Both the position numbers and the translations under genes were made by a program. A model generated the notes under the pieces. That model saw only the letters and a list, made by a program, of their open reading frames with translations. It did no database searches and had not been told where the DNA came from. 23,439 nt of DNA from Cytophagales bacterium. Its GTDB lineage: Bacteria; Bacteroidota; Bacteroidia; Cytophagales; Cyclobacteriaceae. This document shows, one piece after another, positions 20,756 through 23,439 of this stretch; the stretch's first letter is position 1, and the number at the start of each line of letters is the position of its first letter. The stretch is from NCBI GenBank assembly GCA_027317105.1, contig DAHVFH010000083.1, positions 1 through 23,439 on the forward strand, written 5' to 3'.

Positions 20756-22156
20756 ATGTTTTTTCAACACGTTTATGACAAAAGCCTGGCACAAGCCAGT
20801 TACTTCATAGGATGTCAAAAAATGGGTGTGGCCATGGTGATCGATCCTAAAAGGGATGTTGACACTTATGTGGAAATAGCCCGGCAAAACAACATGAAGA
20901 TCACGCATATTGCGGAGACTCACATTCATGCCGATTTCTTGTCAGGTGCCAGAGAGCTTGCCGCACTCACCAATGCAGGCCTTTACCTTTCTGATGAAGG
21001 TGGTGAAGGATGGCAATATGAATTTAAACATCACGGCCTGAACGATGGCGATGTGATCACGGTGGGGAACTTGAAGTTTGAAGTGTTGCACACCCCTGGG
21101 CATACGCCAGAAAGCATTAGTTTTTTACTTACGGATAGTCCCTCCAGCGATAAACCCGTCATGCTTTTTACGGGCGATTTTGTTTTCGTGGGCGATGTTG
21201 GTCGGCCTGATCTTTTGGAGAAAGCAGCCGGGATGATCGGCACGCAGGATGCAGGCGCCAAAGAAATGTATCATTCCATTAAAAGGTTCAATGCCTTGGC
21301 AGATTATATTCAGGTGTGGCCAGGGCATGGTGCAGGTTCTGCCTGTGGAAAGGCGTTGGGCGCAGTGCCCAGTACTACGGTAGGTTATGAAAAAATAAGG
21401 AATTGGGCGTTGCAATATGAAAACAATGAACCCGGTTTTGTTAAATACTTGTTGGAAGACCAACCGGAGCCTCCACGCTATTTTGCAATGATGAAGAAAC
21501 TCAATAAGGTGGAGAGACCCTTACTTACCGAAGTGCCTAAAATAAAAAAACTTACTAAGGAAGAGTTCAAGGCAAGCACCGCAAACGGTATTAAAGTAAT
21601 TGACACCCGCTTGAAAACGGAATTTGAAAAAGGCTTCATTCCTGGTTCGATCAACATTCAGGGCAACAATGCTTTTGCCACTTGGATGGGATGGTTTTTG
21701 TCGTACGAGGAGCCTTTTATCTTGATCGCCAAAGAATCAAAGCATGACGATCTGGTTCGCAAACTTATGCGTATTGGCCTGGACAATATTTATGGGTACC
21801 TACCGGATGTAACTACTTGGACCGAGTTGGGCAATCAACTTGAAAAAAGTAATGTGATTTCCATCGATGAATTTAAGGACATCCTAAAATCAAACCATAC
21901 CCAGATTATTGATTTGCGTGGCGCATCCGAGTACAAAGAAGGGCACATCCATGGAACAGAGAACGTATTTATTGGAACGCTGGAAAAAAATCTTGATAAG
22001 ATCAAAAAAGATGAGCCAGTGGTTATCCATTGCCAATCGGGGGACCGTGCGGCTATTGGCTTTTCGTTATTAAGAAAACATGGATATAAGAACATAAAAA
22101 ATTATTCGGGCAGTATGAACGAATGGGTGAATCTGGGCAATCCGGTAGAAAGTTAA
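20756..22156 (+). CDS. ETHE1-like persulfide dioxygenase with two C-terminal rhodanese domains
   Basis: An MBL-fold non-haem iron enzyme that oxidises glutathione or other low-molecular persulfide to sulfite, fused to rhodanese domains that move sulfane sulfur. Of 466 residues, about 1-250 form the MBL domain: ETHIHADFLSGAREL (His56, His58, Asp60; Phe replaces the second-site His, usual for this subgroup), HTPGHTPESISF, FTGDFVFVGDVGRPDLL and VWPGHGAGSACGKALG. The first rhodanese (about 265-365) lacks an active-site Cys, as ILIAKESKHDD stands at that place. The second (about 370-466) keeps it: VVIHCQSGDRAAIGF with Cys426. This is the layout of bacterial CstB/Blh-like proteins. It heads a plus-strand cluster with a rhodanese, a small membrane protein and a metal-binding protein, consistent with sulfide or persulfide detoxification. 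Confidence 0.95.
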   Translation: MFFQHVYDKSLAQASYFIGCQKMGVAMVIDPKRDVDTYVEIARQNNMKITHIAETHIHADFLSGARELAALTNAGLYLSDEGGEGWQYEFKHHGLNDGDVITVGNLKFEVLHTPGHTPESISFLLTDSPSSDKPVMLFTGDFVFVGDVGRPDLLEKAAGMIGTQDAGAKEMYHSIKRFNALADYIQVWPGHGAGSACGKALGAVPSTTVGYEKIRNWALQYENNEPGFVKYLLEDQPEPPRYFAMMKKLNKVERPLLTEVPKIKKLTKEEFKASTANGIKVIDTRLKTEFEKGFIPGSINIQGNNAFATWMGWFLSYEEPFILIAKESKHDDLVRKLMRIGLDNIYGYLPDVTTWTELGNQLEKSNVISIDEFKDILKSNHTQIIDLRGASEYKEGHIHGTENVFIGTLEKNLDKIKKDEPVVIHCQSGDRAAIGFSLLRKHGYKNIKNYSGSMNEWVNLGNPVES

Positions 22157-22245
22157 TGGAGTAGATCGTTTAAAATTAAAAATCTAAAAGTCAAATCGTC
22201 CTAATGCTTAACCGTGGACAGAGAACAGAAATAAACAATAGAGAC

Positions 22246-22512
22246 ATGGACATTGAAAAAATCATTAAAGAAAAAAAAGGCACAATCGTAGATGTGCGTA
22301 CGAAGGGTGAATTTATGGGTGGAAACGTAACCGGCTCTATTAATATTCCCTTGCAGGAGATTGTGCAACGGATAGATGAGTTAAAAAAACTTCAACAGCC
22401 CTTAGTCCTCTGTTGTGCCAGTGGCAACCGAAGCGGGCAAGCACAGGGTTATCTTTCTCAGCAAGGAATTGAATGTGTTAATGGAGGTAGTTGGCATGAT
22501 GTAAATTATTAG
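22246..22512 (+). CDS. Single-domain rhodanese-like protein
   Basis: A small sulfurtransferase-type protein of 88 residues. Domain features are TIVDVRTKGEFMGGNVTGS (start of the rhodanese fold), SINIPLQEI, and the active-site loop LCCASGNRSGQA, in which Cys57 of CASGNR is the expected persulfide carrier and Cys56 sits next to it. I chose the ATG at 22246 because the domain begins directly after it (MDIEKIIKEKKG). An in-frame ATG at 22204 would add 14 polar residues without family counterpart. It lies 89 nt after the persulfide dioxygenase gene and very likely handles the same sulfur pool. Confidence 0.93.
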   Translation: MDIEKIIKEKKGTIVDVRTKGEFMGGNVTGSINIPLQEIVQRIDELKKLQQPLVLCCASGNRSGQAQGYLSQQGIECVNGGSWHDVNY

Positions 22513-22582
22513 CCTTAAACTGATCAATGAGTTAAGAGGCAATTCTAAAAATAATAATCACGTATCCTGAATAAATAACATT

Positions 22583-22840
22583 ATGCTAACCCAAAAATTA
22601 TTGTTTTCAAACTGGCATTTTATGCGTTGGCTGAGATTGGGCCTTGGCATTTTCATTGCTTTTCAAGCTGTCCAATTGCACGATGCCCTGGCCGGTTTTG
22701 TTGCCGCCTTCTTTTTATTCCAGGCCATAACGAATACGGGCTGCTGTGGGTCAGGAAGTTGTGCCATTCCTACCGAAGTAAAGAAAATGGATAAGGCAGA
22801 AGACATTGAGTGGCAAGAAATAAAATCCAATGAAAAATGA
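22583..22840 (+). CDS. Small membrane protein with C-terminal Cys cluster (YgaP/DUF2892-like)
   Basis: An 85-residue protein with two hydrophobic helices (LGLGIFIAFQAVQ and LAGFVAAFFLFQAI) after an N-terminal FMRWLRLGLG. It resembles the small YgaP-like or DUF2892-type membrane proteins that accompany rhodaneses. The motif TGCCGSGSC just after the second helix could hold a sulfane sulfur or metal. A charged, lysine- and glutamate-rich tail ends the protein. Its stop overlaps the start of the next gene (ATGA, 22837-22840), indicating translational coupling. The precise function is unknown; a role in sulfur transfer at the inner membrane is inferred from the neighbours. Confidence 0.85.
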   Translation: MLTQKLLFSNWHFMRWLRLGLGIFIAFQAVQLHDALAGFVAAFFLFQAITNTGCCGSGSCAIPTEVKKMDKAEDIEWQEIKSNEK

Positions 22841-23112
22841 AAGCGGATATAAACGTAGAGAATTTAAAATGTGAAGGGTGTGCCTCCACAATAAGAAGAG
22901 GACTGATGTCCATTGAAAGCGTGGAAGCCGTACAGGTAGATATTGGGAAAGCAATTGTTTCCATCGACTATTTCGATCTATCTTCGATTGAAGTTGCTAA
23001 ACAAAAATTGTCCTCGCTCGGTTATCCCGAAAGAGGATCCGTGCAAGGTCTTACCAAAGTGACCTCGAAAGCAAAGTCGTTGGTTAGTTGCGCGGTCGGA
23101 AGGTTCTCCTAA
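22837..23112 (+). CDS. Heavy-metal-associated (HMA, CopZ-like) protein
   Basis: A 91-residue protein with one HMA ferredoxin-like domain: VENLKCEGCASTIRRGL carries the metal-binding CxxC (Cys12, Cys15 by count), followed by VQVDIGKAIVSIDY and KLSSLGYPE, the usual beta-alpha-beta ending. A further 20 residues (LTKVTSKAKSLVSCAVGRFS) contain one more Cys. Such proteins shuttle Cu(I) or similar soft metals. It is translationally coupled to the small Cys-cluster membrane protein and belongs to the sulfur cluster. A link between copper handling and persulfide chemistry is plausible but not shown. Confidence 0.92.
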   Translation: MKADINVENLKCEGCASTIRRGLMSIESVEAVQVDIGKAIVSIDYFDLSSIEVAKQKLSSLGYPERGSVQGLTKVTSKAKSLVSCAVGRFS

Positions 23113-23150
23113 TCAATATTGTATTGTTAATTTACTTAACCAAATTCACT

Positions 23151-23321
23151 ATGGTTGAGGATGTGGGTTACATAAGTATTTCGGTTTTTATTTTTAGCGC
23201 GCTGCATAGCATCACGGCATCATCGCATTTTAAAGACAAGGTTAAATCGCTAGTCGGTGATCAGATCTATGACGGCTGGTTTCGGTTTCTATATAATCTC
23301 CTGTTTTCGTCACGATTTTAA
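23151..23321 (+). pseudogene. N-terminal fragment of an NnrU/MddA-like membrane methyltransferase, apparently frameshifted
   Basis: The 56 residues from ATG 23151 contain SVFIFSALHSITASSHFKDK and YDGWFRFLYNLL, which fit the start of NnrU/MddA (methanethiol S-methyltransferase) and related isoprenylcysteine methyltransferase-like proteins (xALHSxxAS...YRxLYN). The frame then ends in SSRF and a stop. Adding one T in the preceding TTTT run would give LLFFVTILKKG before another stop, so there is more than one lesion, or decay. The remaining 118 bases to the window end show no clear continuation. An earlier non-ATG start is possible, since the frame is open back to the end of the HMA gene. Truncation by assembly error is possible. 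Confidence 0.5.
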
Positions 23322-23439
23322 AAAAGGGCTAATGCGCTAAAATTCGGAAGTTTTTTTTCTTATTTGGGTGTCCCGTGCTTATTTTGATGAGTGTTTATAC
23401 GGCAAAAGAAAAATAAATCGGGCAGTGTCAGCGTACAGA

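Overview
The window reads as a chromosomal segment of a Bacteroidota bacterium, probably of the Cytophagales or a related order. The support is moderate GC, Sec signal peptides that end in AQ or GQ, an OmpA/PD40 envelope protein, a DUF2911 protein, weak Shine-Dalgarno sites, and a clear Bacteroidota-type promoter (TTG, 19 bp, TAnnTTTG) at 9210-9239. The taxonomic call is inference from gene style, not from a marker gene.

Bases 2-1570 hold the 3' part of a gamma-glutamyltranspeptidase gene, cut by the window start. It converges on a minus-strand envelope cluster (9205 to 1582): a 3-methyladenine DNA glycosylase, a PD40-OmpA protein, a small exported protein, a beta-barrel-like protein, a von Willebrand A lipoprotein, and a large WD40-caspase protein with a C-terminal EF-hand. 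The last four genes are close or overlapping (ATGA, 11 nt and about 80 nt overlaps), so they are probably one translationally coupled unit. No function is known to me for this combination, and it is the best candidate here for an undescribed system.

Bases 9210-11632 carry two plus-strand metabolic genes: an exported DUF2911 protein, with a palindrome over its start of transcription, and an Old Yellow Enzyme family reductase. Each is followed by a strong intrinsic terminator. From 16480 down to 11701 the minus strand carries a deoxyhypusine synthase family protein, argS, a GNAT acetyltransferase and two tandem glutathione peroxidase paralogues. Between the first two lies a cluster of degenerate CGCAAAG/CGCAGAG repeats with the C-terminal stub of a GxxExxY gene.

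Bases 16500-20550 are an accessory island: a GC-rich structured element, a tandemly duplicated REP hairpin block with a REP-associated tyrosine transposase (RAYT), a 34-codon VOC-like remnant, a GmrSD-type DUF262/DUF1524 nuclease split exactly at an A AAA AAC slippery heptamer, and a decayed tyrosine recombinase.

Bases 20756-23321 form a plus-strand sulfur-handling cluster: an ETHE1-like persulfide dioxygenase fused to two rhodanese domains, a single-domain rhodanese, a small cysteine-containing membrane protein, a CopZ-like metal-binding protein, and the broken start of an NnrU/MddA-like membrane methyltransferase. Several frameshifts (DUF262, integrase, MddA-like) lie near homopolymers, so sequencing error must be kept in mind. 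No tRNA, rRNA or CRISPR array was seen.
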